From CAZICM01 sp964537685 (GTDB taxonomy: Bacteria; Myxococcota_A; Polyangia; Polyangiales; Polyangiaceae), in the NCBI GenBank assembly GCA_964537685.1, contig CAZICM010000003.1:186001-250000 (forward strand): 64,000 nucleotides of DNA. Direction: 5' to 3'. Positions within the stretch are counted from its first letter, which is position 1, and every line of letters begins with the position of its first letter. This document shows positions 48,707 to 56,705 of this stretch, piece after piece. A program made the translations under genes and the position numbers. The notes beneath the pieces are model-generated. The model did no database searches and was not told where the DNA came from. It saw nothing but the letters and a program-made list of their open reading frames with translations.

Positions 48707-49753
48707 TTATGGCCTAAGCTTTAAGAACCGGGGCACCTTCAGCCAGTCCGGCCTCGATTTGGGCACATGTTTCCATAACAATACATTGGACGCCATCGCC
48801 CTCGGCAATACCGACGCGGCCGCCGTCACCGCTATCTCCGCAGCGCGCCTGATCGCCTTGTCGTTGCCCTTCCATCTCGCCCGCGCATAATCCGCGCATA
48901 AATGCATTAAATCATCCCCCTCTACAGGATGATGCCCGGGATCTAATTTTAATGAGCATATCCGGTATTCAAGATAAGAAGCATCCTCCCGGGCTAAATT
49001 CTTATTCGCCGAAAGCCCTAGTTTCGCCGCCATTTCATACACTGTCGCAATCTCGTTGCGCATATAGCGCATCTGTCTCCGCGCGCTGTTCACCAATCCA
49101 GGCATATCCTTGCCAAACTCCGAATCATTCGCTCCATGCCGGCATTGCCTCGATAAACAGCGAGGTATCGCTTGCACAGGCCCCAGCATCGGCACCGAAT
49201 GCACCAGATACCCGTCCGCCGCCTGCCTAAAGACCTGTTCGTCCATTGGCATGACCCGGGTTAATGCTTCCCTCGAAAAGGCCAATCCACTCGTCAGCGT
49301 TGTCGCGAATCCCCCGTGCTGAAGCAGTTCCTCCCGGACGTCGCCATCCGCCAAGGTATGGGGCGGCGGTGGATGTATCCCTAGGATTTTCCCTTCAGGA
49401 TCCACAACATGCATTAAATAATGCACCATCACGACCCCAGATTTCCAGGCATCGAGCACCGCTTCGATAGCTTCTGGGTACATGGAATCGTCTGAATCTA
49501 AAAAGAAGATGACATCCCCCCGGGCCAATGCAAAACCCGCGTTAAACGCCGAACCATGTCCTCCATTGGCTTTTAAAACCGGCCGAATGCGGTCTCCATA
49601 AGAGCGAATGATATCGGGCGAATTATCCGTCGAGCCATCATCCACAACAATCAATTCCAAGGGCTGCCTGGTTTGGGCGAGCACGCTATCGATGGCCCGG
49701 GCCAGGAAACGCCCATAGTTGTAGTTATCGATGATGACGCTGGCGCTTTGCAT
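48707..49753 (-). CDS. Family 2 glycosyltransferase
   Basis: The 348-aa protein has a GT-A fold start SASVIIDNYNYGRFLARAIDSVLAQ. The nucleotide-sugar motif is VVDDGSTDNS, and the DxD motif is FFLDSDD. A C-terminal helical region lacks transmembrane helices. It is probably a cytosolic glycan or exopolysaccharide transferase. It is isolated from other glycan genes. Confidence 0.92.
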   Translation of the reverse strand: MQSASVIIDNYNYGRFLARAIDSVLAQTRQPLELIVVDDGSTDNSPDIIRSYGDRIRPVLKANGGHGSAFNAGFALARGDVIFFLDSDDSMYPEAIEAVLDAWKSGVVMVHYLMHVVDPEGKILGIHPPPPHTLADGDVREELLQHGGFATTLTSGLAFSREALTRVMPMDEQVFRQAADGYLVHSVPMLGPVQAIPRCLSRQCRHGANDSEFGKDMPGLVNSARRQMRYMRNEIATVYEMAAKLGLSANKNLAREDASYLEYRICSLKLDPGHHPVEGDDLMHLCADYARARWKGNDKAIRRAAEIAVTAAASVLPRAMASNVLLWKHVPKSRPDWLKVPRFLKLRP

Positions 49754-49790
49754 ATCTTTTATAGAATCCTATCCGCATCGCTCGGAAAAG

Positions 49791-51623
49791 TTAAGGCACC
49801 GTTGTATCGAGCGAGGAAACAAGGCTGGGAATCGGCGGTTTTTTCTTGCCCATAGCAATAAAATGATTGGCCGCGGGCGTTTTCGCGCTGGACAGAATAT
49901 CGAATACAATCGGCGTTACCGTCTGAAATAAAAGCTCGGCTTTGATGTTCAGCATACCCGCAGGCGCATTCGCAATCCGATAGCGGGTCGTGTCCGAGCC
50001 ATCCGTTGAAAAGTTCAAATCTCCGCTCACGCCGATCGGATTGGTTTTTGAGGCATTGGGATGAGCCATCGAATAGCCCGCGGGAAGTATGCGGTTGTCT
50101 TTTGCAAAGCCGGTTGCCCGAAGCAAAATATGCGTTGGTCCGCCCGTTTCATCCTTCATCACGCCTTCATACACCTGCACCATATCGCCCGAGGCAATTT
50201 CTTTTTGATGCGGCAGAATAATCTTCTCGCCATCGATACGATTTCCTTTGGAATCCATCAAGGAGCCCATTGAATCAAATCGTCCGGATTCAAATACAAT
50301 ATTATTGTTAGCATCGCTCACCGTCACATGAAGCCATGCCCTGCGGCTTGGGTAGGCTGTGGGAAATTTATGGCCCGTATTGTTTTTAACCCGCAGATCT
50401 ACAATTAAATCGGCTCCATTGCGAGAGGCCGATACAAGCTCAAGCGAGGCCGCCGTCTGTAAATTGGCGAGTACGGCCGCTGCGCTGTCTTTTAAATCGG
50501 ATGGCGAAAGGCCCGCATTTAACCAAGGCGTGTTTTCCGATAAAAGCTCGAGCATATATACATTGCCGCCCGCCAGCGTGTGCCTGCCAAAGGGCGAGCG
50601 AGGGTTTAAAAACGGCGGCATATTCGATATTTTTGTATTGATCGGATTGCCATCCTGGTCCACCGTTGGCATATGACAGGATTGGCACGATTTCGGCGAG
50701 GGCCCCATGGCGTATTGAGAATTTTGCCATTCGAAATAGGGCACCTGCTCCATGACTTCCGGCCCCGATGCATTGCCTTTTGCATCGAGCGAGCGGGTAA
50801 TTACGGTGTGACATGTCGCGCATAGCGCGCTCTGCTGCATATGGTCGGCATAGGTCGGCGTGTAATTCACGTTCATTTTCATCGGATTGGCAAATGGATT
50901 TTGATGCGGGCCATAAATCTCGCGTTGCGTGCCAATCTCATAGTGCCCTGTGAAGCTGGAGGGGCTGCCTAGATTGTCGGGCTTAATTTGATGGCATAGC
51001 GTGCAGCCCACGCCTTCCCGTCCCAATACAGATGTTTTGCTTGTGTCTTCGATCAATTCATCCAGCGTGATATGCGTATTCTGAGCGGCGAGCTCGACCG
51101 AAGCTTCGGGCGCGTGACAGCGGGTGCAGGTCGTTTCAATGACGGCTTTCGCGCCGGGGTTGTCTTCAATTTCATGGCTGAGGGCCGCAAAGAAATAAGG
51201 ATCGCGGCCTGAAAGCGCCATCATCGAGGTGCGCCATAAAGATAGCGGCGAAACATCGCGCCCCGCCGCGTCTTTCATTGCAGGGCCATTGTTGTTGGCG
51301 TGGCACATCGAACACGCGCCCGCCGCTGTAAATGTCGTCGAGGAAACCATGCTGGCCGCGGGTAAATCGGGCAATCCTATCGCATTGCCACCGCCATTTC
51401 CTCCTTGGGCCGCCCCGCCTGCGCCTCCGCCGCTTCCACCGCTTCCAGCGTCTTCTCCCAGGGTGTTTCCGCCTTCATTGCCCGTTCCTGCGTCATGATA
51501 ATGATGCTGTTGCTGTGATCCATGATCGGATGAGCAAGAAGAGCAATGCGCGCTTAGAAGCGCAATGAAAGATAATACGATCGAATTGATTCTGGTGGTG
51601 TTTGAAATGAATGTCGAATTCAT
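49791..51623 (-). CDS. Pentaheme cytochrome c-like exported protein
   Basis: The product is 610 aa. A signal region (to about residue 30) has nearby Cys residues and may be a lipoprotein signal, though the lipobox is poor. A Gly/Asn/Ser-rich linker (about 50-80) and five CxxCH heme sites follow: about 104-108, 166-170, 207-211, 268-272 and 313-317. A C-terminal beta-sandwich of about 280 residues (DLIVDLRVKNNTGHKFPTAYPSRRAWLHVTV) is like that in multiheme cytochromes acting on nitrogen or sulphur compounds or moving electrons at the surface. No redox partner genes flank it. Confidence 0.9.
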   Translation of the reverse strand: MNSTFISNTTRINSIVLSFIALLSAHCSSCSSDHGSQQQHHYHDAGTGNEGGNTLGEDAGSGGSGGGAGGAAQGGNGGGNAIGLPDLPAASMVSSTTFTAAGACSMCHANNNGPAMKDAAGRDVSPLSLWRTSMMALSGRDPYFFAALSHEIEDNPGAKAVIETTCTRCHAPEASVELAAQNTHITLDELIEDTSKTSVLGREGVGCTLCHQIKPDNLGSPSSFTGHYEIGTQREIYGPHQNPFANPMKMNVNYTPTYADHMQQSALCATCHTVITRSLDAKGNASGPEVMEQVPYFEWQNSQYAMGPSPKSCQSCHMPTVDQDGNPINTKISNMPPFLNPRSPFGRHTLAGGNVYMLELLSENTPWLNAGLSPSDLKDSAAAVLANLQTAASLELVSASRNGADLIVDLRVKNNTGHKFPTAYPSRRAWLHVTVSDANNNIVFESGRFDSMGSLMDSKGNRIDGEKIILPHQKEIASGDMVQVYEGVMKDETGGPTHILLRATGFAKDNRILPAGYSMAHPNASKTNPIGVSGDLNFSTDGSDTTRYRIANAPAGMLNIKAELLFQTVTPIVFDILSSAKTPAANHFIAMGKKKPPIPSLVSSLDTTVP

Positions 51624-51776
51624 ACCGCTTTCAGAGCCGGCAAGAATTAGACCACCGGGTCACTTCGAAAAAGAACGTGAATTGCAGAAGGAAATGGGCG
51701 CATATTTTTCGGATGCGCATGGATTGCGCCGAATCGCGCGCGCCGTCCGAGAGCTGCGTTACAAGAAGCGTTTCAC

Positions 51777-52967
51777 TCAGTTGCAGCTCGCCTCGGAATC
51801 GCCTCCAAATACGTTTGTCCAATAAACGCCATATTGGCCGCCTCCCGTGGCCCGCCCAATGCCGATGACTTTAAAGGCGCTGCCCAGCATATTCGCGTTA
51901 TGCCCAGGAGAGTTTTTCCATTGCGTAAACGTGGATTGAGCGTCGGAATTGCCCGCCGCGATATTTTCGGCCATGGCCGTCATTGGGCCGCAGCCAAGCT
52001 CATAACAGGCATCGCAGGAGCGTTCCCAGGGCGACGAGCCATTGAGGCCGGTGTGGGAGAAATAGTTTTGATCGCGCATATCTTCGCTATGGCCCTGCGC
52101 CGCGCGGTTCAGCGATGTACATGCCGTAAGGGCTCCCAATCCGTTCATTGCCCGATAATTATTGATTAAGCCCAAGAAGGCCATTTCCTCGGCGTCCAAT
52201 GCCGTCGTTTGAGGCCCCGCACCCTTGCACCCTACCGGGCATACGCCGCAATCCATTTCGCAGCTCATGCAGGTCTCGCCCATTTCACACATGTTGTTTC
52301 CGCATACGGGCGCACATGCTCCGCAATCGGCCGCGCAGTTCATGCACGTTTCGCCCATTTCGCACATGTTGTTTCCGCACACGGGCGGGCACGCTCCGCA
52401 ATCGGCCGCGCAGTTCATGCACGTTTCGCCCATTTCACATGCATTGTTTCCGCATACGGGCGGGCAGGCTCCGCAATCGCCGGGGCAGTTTGAACACGTT
52501 TCCATGGCGTCGCAGGTGTTGTTGCCGCAGCTCGCCGGACAGGCTCCGCAATCGCCTTCGCAACTGCTGCAGGTTTCGCCGGCTTCGCACACTTTGTTGC
52601 CGCACTCCGCGGGACATAAACCGCAATCGCCGGGACAATTCACACAGGTTTCGCTTTGATCGCAGGCATTGTTGCCACAGGTCGGCGCGCATGCACCGCA
52701 ATCGCCGCCGCAGCTTTCGCACGATTCGCCCGATGTACAGCTTCCATCGCCGCAAACGCTGCCCATTCCGCCGCTCGCGCCCGATGAAGAGCTGCCGCTT
52801 TCGCTGCTGTTTTGTTGGTTCCCGCCGCCTTCCGGCTCGCCAAATTCGCCGACGACATTGCAGGCGCCCACGGCGAAAGATGTGACCAGAGCTGCGGTGG
52901 CCCAAATGGCCAGCGGATTCTTCGAATTGTTTTTTGAATTTGTTTTTTGATCGGCGTGGCTCTTCAT
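51777..52967 (-). CDS. CAP/SCP-domain lipoprotein with seven Cys-rich repeats
   Basis: The product is 396 aa. The start is ATG 52967, ahead of a signal peptide with lipobox Ala-Val-Gly-Ala-Cys. A Gly/Ser linker is followed by seven 25-residue repeats (CGNNxCExGETCxxCxxDCGxCxxx). The C-terminal CAP domain (CRISP/PR-1 fold) has AAQGHSEDM, MAENIAAGN and WKNSPGHNANML, with His and Glu of the usual CAP cavity present. It is surface-anchored, and CAP domains often bind lipids or cell-wall ligands. Confidence 0.92.
   Translation of the reverse strand: MKSHADQKTNSKNNSKNPLAIWATAALVTSFAVGACNVVGEFGEPEGGGNQQNSSESGSSSSGASGGMGSVCGDGSCTSGESCESCGGDCGACAPTCGNNACDQSETCVNCPGDCGLCPAECGNKVCEAGETCSSCEGDCGACPASCGNNTCDAMETCSNCPGDCGACPPVCGNNACEMGETCMNCAADCGACPPVCGNNMCEMGETCMNCAADCGACAPVCGNNMCEMGETCMSCEMDCGVCPVGCKGAGPQTTALDAEEMAFLGLINNYRAMNGLGALTACTSLNRAAQGHSEDMRDQNYFSHTGLNGSSPWERSCDACYELGCGPMTAMAENIAAGNSDAQSTFTQWKNSPGHNANMLGSAFKVIGIGRATGGGQYGVYWTNVFGGDSEASCN
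52230..52754 (-). repeat. Seven 75-bp tandem repeats coding Cys-rich units
   Basis: Seven 75-bp units code for 25-aa Cys-rich repeats in the CAP protein. The last three or four are nearly identical at DNA level (GCGCAGTTCATGCACGTTTC recurs), pointing to recent duplication. Confidence 0.85.
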
Positions 52968-53055
52968 GCCCGCGATAGTACGACGCTGCCCCGAATCCCT
53001 GAAAGAGGCAGCCAAGCCGCCGAATTCAATAGCTATGGGATGGTATTTTTCCGCT

Positions 53056-53481
53056 TTAGCGGCCCGAGCCCGCGGCAAGCCCTGGCTTGGGCGCGCTATT
53101 TTTCAAATTGGTGTCCAATTCAATCATTTTGTAAGGCTTGGTTGTCCCGCGCTCCACCGCGGCAATACCCGCGGATAGCAATTCCACACAGCTTCCATTG
53201 AAGGAGCGAATCCAGCCCTCTTGTTCCAGGCGATCGAGCGTATTGTAGACCCGGCCGGGCTGCAATTCGATCGAATTCATCAAATCGTCGAGATCGATCG
53301 CCGCGTGTTCGCGCCCGCCCGCGAGCGAATAAAGGGCGCGCATGACATCGTGCTTTTGCCATGCGAGCGAACGAAGCGCGGGAACGCTGCGGTTCTGCAT
53401 TTTTAGATAAGCGCTGCGGTGTGCGCTTTCGCTCGATGGATGGGAACTGCTCAAGGTCTGTGCGAGCGCCGATTTATTCAT
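53056..53481 (-). CDS. Winged-helix transcriptional regulator (likely regulator of the palindrome regulon)
   Basis: The product is 141 aa. A basic N-terminus (MNKSALAQTLSSSHPSSES) precedes a winged-helix domain: DVMRALYSLAGG, IDLDDLMNSIELQPGRVYNTLDRLEQEGWI (recognition-helix region) and a wing SCVELLSAGIAAVE. It resembles MarR/PadR-like regulators without a clear family. A perfect palindrome lies 98-118 bp upstream at 53579-53599, and two close copies flank the divergent promoters at 56549-56697. It is the natural candidate to bind them. The start ATG 53481 is preferred over a long upstream extension. Confidence 0.75.
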   Translation of the reverse strand: MNKSALAQTLSSSHPSSESAHRSAYLKMQNRSVPALRSLAWQKHDVMRALYSLAGGREHAAIDLDDLMNSIELQPGRVYNTLDRLEQEGWIRSFNGSCVELLSAGIAAVERGTTKPYKMIELDTNLKNSAPKPGLAAGSGR

Positions 53482-53578
53482 GACTCTGTTTCCTTCTTCG
53501 GTTGGGCCGCGCGGGCAGCCGCGGCATATCCATAGATACGAAAGAGTTTTATTTTGTTTCCACAGAAACTTGATCAAT

Positions 53579-53599
53579 GTAGGACAAATAATGTCCTAC
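53579..53599. promoter_or_regulatory. Palindrome P1: GTAGGACA-AATAA-TGTCCTAC
   Basis: Perfect 8-bp arms and a 5-nt spacer, upstream of the winged-helix gene. It differs from P3 at one arm base and one spacer base. On the plus strand it contains AGGA, six bases, ATG, exactly as in P3. Confidence 0.8.
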
Positions 53600-53668
53600 T
53601 TCACCGTGGGCATAGTGATTTCGAAAATTCCATCTGAAATGCTTTTCCACGCAGCCTTTAAGTGTTAA
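53591..53668 (+). CDS. Small ORF starting inside palindrome P1
   Basis: A 25-codon frame (MSYFTVGIVISKIPSEMLFH and five more) begins with ATG-TCC-TAC inside P1, with AGGA 6 nt upstream. This is the same start context as the nucleotidyltransferase gene at 56697, which also begins Met-Ser-Tyr. It may be a leader peptide, a relic of a lost paralogue, or chance. Confidence 0.25.
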   Translation: MSYFTVGIVISKIPSEMLFHAAFKC

Positions 53669-53787
53669 GGGTCCGCCCATTCAGCGCGTGGCCTTTAATG
53701 AATTCAATCCGCATCGAGCGTGAAAACATCCGGTGTGGAAAAGGCCGCGTAATTGATCGTGTTTATTTGGCATTACATAGGTGACAC

Positions 53788-55533
53788 ATGAGCAATTGGT
53801 TTTCGGCCTTTGGGGGCTCGGGCCGTACAGTGGCGGCCTGGGCGGCTGTCTTAGGACTTTCTGCGTCGGCGTGGATGGGCTGCGGTGATGACACAACCAC
53901 CAGCACCGGCGGAATGCCGACCTCGACGAGCACGTCTACGTCGACTTCAACGTCCAGCGGCATGACGAGCACGTCGTCAAGCTCGACCACGTCGTCGTCC
54001 GGCAATCAGGGCGGCGGCGGGATGGGCGGAATGAGCTCGAGCGGCGGCGGGATGGGCGGCGGGGTGGTCGATCCCTGCCCCGGCGCGACCGAATGCAATG
54101 GCCAATGCACGGTGACGGACTTCGATCCGAACAACTGCGGCATGTGCGGCAATGCGTGCGTGGCCGGCCAGTTCTGCTCCGCGGGCAAGTGCGTTTCCCA
54201 GTGCGGCGCGGGCACCGTCGAGTGCAATGGCAAATGCGTCGACACGACGGTCGATCCGATGAACTGCGGTTTGTGCGGAACGATGTGCGGCAACGGTGAA
54301 GTGTGCGCGGCCGGCCAGTGCCAGACCAACTGCGTCGGCGGCACAACCAAGTGCGGCAATGTCTGCGTGGACACGAACAACGATCCCGCCAACTGCGGTA
54401 TGTGCGGCACTGCTTGCCTGATGGGCGAAGTCTGCTCGGGCGGCAATTGCGGCCTGAACTGCGCGGGCGGCACCACTCAGTGCGGCAACAAGTGCGTGGA
54501 TCTCACCAACGATCCGCTCAACTGCGGCATGTGCAACATGGCGTGCGGCCCGAGCGAAGTCTGCGGCGCCGGCAAGTGCGACTTCAACTGCGTCGGCGGC
54601 ACCATCAAGTGCGGCCTGAAGTGCGTCGATAAAGACAACGATCCGGCCAACTGCGGCGCGTGCGGCATCGTGTGCGGCATGGGCGAAGTTTGCTCGAACG
54701 GGCAGTGCCAGATGAACTGCGCCGCCGGCGAGACCAAGTGCAATGGCCTGTGCGTGAACACGGCGACCGATCCGCTTCACTGCGGTATGTGCGGCAACGC
54801 ATGCGCCAACGGCGAAGTGTGCTCGATGGGCACCTGTGCCGCGGCCTGTATGGGCGGCCTCACCAAGTGCGGAACGGACTGCGTGGATACGCAGGTCGAT
54901 CCGGCGAACTGCGGCATGTGCGGCAATGCATGTCCTCCCAGCACGACCTGCTTCAATGGCTCGTGCGCGGGCGCGGGCGACTGCGAAGCGGCCGCGGATT
55001 GCCAAGCCTGCGTCGATTGCGCGCTGGCCGGCCTCTGCTCGGACGAGCTTCAGAACTGCGCGCAGAACCCCGATTGCCTGCCGCTCAACGACTGCCTGAA
55101 TATGTGCGCTCCGGGCGATGTGAACTGCCAGAACATGTGCGCCAACACCTATCCCGGCGGCATCGATAACCTGAACCAGATCTTTGACTGTTTGGGCTGC
55201 CAGGAGTGCACCACGAGCTGCATGGTTGACCCGATGGGCTGCGCGGCGTCCTGCGATAACACGGGCGACTGCACCACCTGTGCGAACTGCGCCTTCGATC
55301 CGATGACGGGAAGCTGCGCGGACGATTACGACACCTGCATCAACAACTCGGACTGCAATGCGCTTCTGACTTGTTACAACAACTGTTCTCAGGCCGCCGA
55401 TCCCCAGGCTTGCCAGGACATGTGTTTCGTGCAGTTCCCCAACGGTATCCCCGCGTGGAACGCGTTTATTATTTGCGCGGTCTGCCAGGAGTGCCCGATG
55501 GACTGCAACGGCCCTGCAGCCGGCTGTCCGTAA
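53788..55533 (+). CDS. Cys-rich repeat lipoprotein
   Basis: The product is 581 aa. The signal peptide has lipobox Ala-Trp-Met-Gly-Cys-Gly-Asp-Asp. Thr/Ser tandem dipeptides (TSTSTSTSTS) and a Gly/Met linker are followed by seven repeats of about 42 aa. Each repeat has the pattern GTxxCxxxCVDTxxDPxNCGMCGxxCxxGEVCxxGxC. A different C-terminal Cys-rich domain (about 395-581; QACVDCALAGLCSDELQNCA...) ends the protein. It is presumably disulphide-bonded and surface-displayed. It sits between two parts of the palindrome block but has no palindrome of its own. Confidence 0.88.
   Translation: MSNWFSAFGGSGRTVAAWAAVLGLSASAWMGCGDDTTTSTGGMPTSTSTSTSTSTSSGMTSTSSSSTTSSSGNQGGGGMGGMSSSGGGMGGGVVDPCPGATECNGQCTVTDFDPNNCGMCGNACVAGQFCSAGKCVSQCGAGTVECNGKCVDTTVDPMNCGLCGTMCGNGEVCAAGQCQTNCVGGTTKCGNVCVDTNNDPANCGMCGTACLMGEVCSGGNCGLNCAGGTTQCGNKCVDLTNDPLNCGMCNMACGPSEVCGAGKCDFNCVGGTIKCGLKCVDKDNDPANCGACGIVCGMGEVCSNGQCQMNCAAGETKCNGLCVNTATDPLHCGMCGNACANGEVCSMGTCAAACMGGLTKCGTDCVDTQVDPANCGMCGNACPPSTTCFNGSCAGAGDCEAAADCQACVDCALAGLCSDELQNCAQNPDCLPLNDCLNMCAPGDVNCQNMCANTYPGGIDNLNQIFDCLGCQECTTSCMVDPMGCAASCDNTGDCTTCANCAFDPMTGSCADDYDTCINNSDCNALLTCYNNCSQAADPQACQDMCFVQFPNGIPAWNAFIICAVCQECPMDCNGPAAGCP
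54076..54966 (+). repeat. Seven ~126-bp tandem repeats coding Cys-rich units
   Basis: The region codes for seven units of about 42 residues with conserved CVDT, DPxNCGMCG and GEVC blocks. The DNA shows recurring AACTGCGG and GTGCGGC strings. The units have diverged more than those at 52230-52754. Confidence 0.8.
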
Positions 55534-55569
55534 TGGTTCTATATCGCTTGATATAGCAATCCAATAAAA

Positions 55570-55600
55570 AAGGGCGGCAAATTGAACGTTTGCCGCCCTT
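55570..55600. terminator. Strong bidirectional rho-independent terminator
   Basis: AAGGGCGGCAAA-TTGAACG-TTTGCCGCCCTT forms a perfect 12-bp stem with a 7-nt loop. An A-run on the left and a T-rich tract on the right serve both convergent genes. Confidence 0.92.
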
Positions 55601-55625
55601 CGTTTATTTTATCTATTTTTTAAGC

Positions 55626-56549
55626 TTAACGCCCCATTCCATACACATATACATTCCAATCGTCGGGCAATGCTTCCGTGAGCATGGCCAGTCCCCGTTG
55701 ACTGGGCTTGCATTTCGATAGAGCAAGCTCTCCATCCCATCTTAATTCGGCTCCGCCCCAGGGTACGGGCTCGCCCGCGAATTCAATCGCGTCCACTTCA
55801 ACAAACTTCTCGAGCATGCCGTGGCTGTCGAAGAGCCCCAGACCCGACACCAAAACCCGCTCGTATTCGCGGCTGGCTGAAACCACAACCGCTTCGTGCT
55901 CCGGTGAAAGCGGCACTTCGATCGCATCGCCGAATTCCATGTCTGTGTACAGATCGAAGCTGTGCTTGCGGATCGAGGGCACATAGCCCGTTTGAACCGT
56001 CGGCTCGATGCCTAAGCCATAGTGCTCGCGCAAGAGAAGCAGCCGTTCGTGTTCGCCGTACAAAGCCTGGGTCTTGCTCGAGGATGGGAGGCTGAGCTCG
56101 CAGTATTCGCCTTTGCGCAGCGAGCGGCAGAAGGCTCCGAAATGAACGAGCACGGCCTTGGGAAAGGCTTCGGGCAAGGTCGCGCCCTTGGCCGCCGCCG
56201 CGATGGCGCCGATCAGCAAGGCAATGGCCCGGTCTACATCGTCCTCGGATAGGCCGGCCGAAATGGGCATCAACAATTGAGCCTCGGCTTCGCGGCTGCG
56301 CTCGAGCAATTGAACGAGGCCCCCGCGGGATACTTCGCGAAAGCGGAAATGAACGTCGTCCAAAAAAGTCTTGGGCACGCGGGCGCGGGGCGCATGACGG
56401 GCCTTCCACAGTTCCTCGGCCGTCTTCACGATGAGGTGTTTGATGGCGGAGAGCTCTTTGGCGATGTCGAAGTTGAGTTGTTGAGAGCTCGCTTCAAAAC
56501 GGCCGCCGGTGAAGCGGATGAAGAGTGCGGGCTGAAAAGATTGGGACAC
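55626..56549 (-). CDS. Uncharacterised protein, palindrome-regulon member
   Basis: The 307-aa soluble protein has no signal or membrane segments. GTG at 56549 is chosen because AGGAG lies 8 nt upstream. Upstream in-frame codons look non-coding. The N-terminal 60 residues (FQPALFIRFTGGRFEASSQQLNF...) precede a helical middle with LIVKTAEELWKARH, and the C-terminal half is mixed alpha/beta (CELSLPSSSKTQALYGEH, FGDAIEVPLSPEHEAVVVSAS). I recognise no family. It is divergent from the nucleotidyltransferase operon across two palindromes, so it is probably co-regulated and may work with it. Confidence 0.75.
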   Translation of the reverse strand: MSQSFQPALFIRFTGGRFEASSQQLNFDIAKELSAIKHLIVKTAEELWKARHAPRARVPKTFLDDVHFRFREVSRGGLVQLLERSREAEAQLLMPISAGLSEDDVDRAIALLIGAIAAAAKGATLPEAFPKAVLVHFGAFCRSLRKGEYCELSLPSSSKTQALYGEHERLLLLREHYGLGIEPTVQTGYVPSIRKHSFDLYTDMEFGDAIEVPLSPEHEAVVVSASREYERVLVSGLGLFDSHGMLEKFVEVDAIEFAGEPVPWGGAELRWDGELALSKCKPSQRGLAMLTEALPDDWNVYVYGMGR

Positions 56550-56619
56550 GTTGATCTCCTCGCTGTCGCGTATGCGCTCAGGAAGAGTTCGGCCGCCGGC
56601 AGAAGCCGTCAACGCGCCT

Positions 56620-56640
56620 AGAGGACAAAATACGTCCTAC
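56620..56640. promoter_or_regulatory. Palindrome P2 (imperfect): AGAGGACA-AAATA-CGTCCTAC
   Basis: It matches P1 at 6 of 8 left-arm and 7 of 8 right-arm bases. It is centred 65 bp from P3 (about six helical turns), 71 bp upstream of the GTG of the 55626-56549 gene. Confidence 0.75.
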
Positions 56641-56684
56641 ATATTTGAACTATCTTTTTTTGAAGACTTTTCCGGGCGGATGAT

Positions 56685-56705
56685 CTAGGACAAATTATGT
56701 CCTAC
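56685..56705. promoter_or_regulatory. Palindrome P3: CTAGGACA-AATTA-TGTCCTAC, overlapping a start codon
   Basis: Near-perfect palindrome. Its left arm holds the likely ribosome site (AGGA), and the spacer/right arm holds the ATG (56697) of the first nucleotidyltransferase gene. Bound protein would probably block both transcription and initiation-site access. Confidence 0.8.

Noticed and set aside
51607..51825. Plus-strand ORF between the cytochrome and CAP genes with a plausible helical C-terminus (GLRRIARAVRELRYKKRF)
   Set aside because: It overlaps the ends of both minus-strand genes and matches no family I can name. It might be a gene fragment, but it is not supportable as a gene.
52230..52754. 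Regular repeats resembling a CRISPR array
   Set aside because: The repeats are contiguous 75-bp coding units without unique spacers and translate to Cys-rich repeats.
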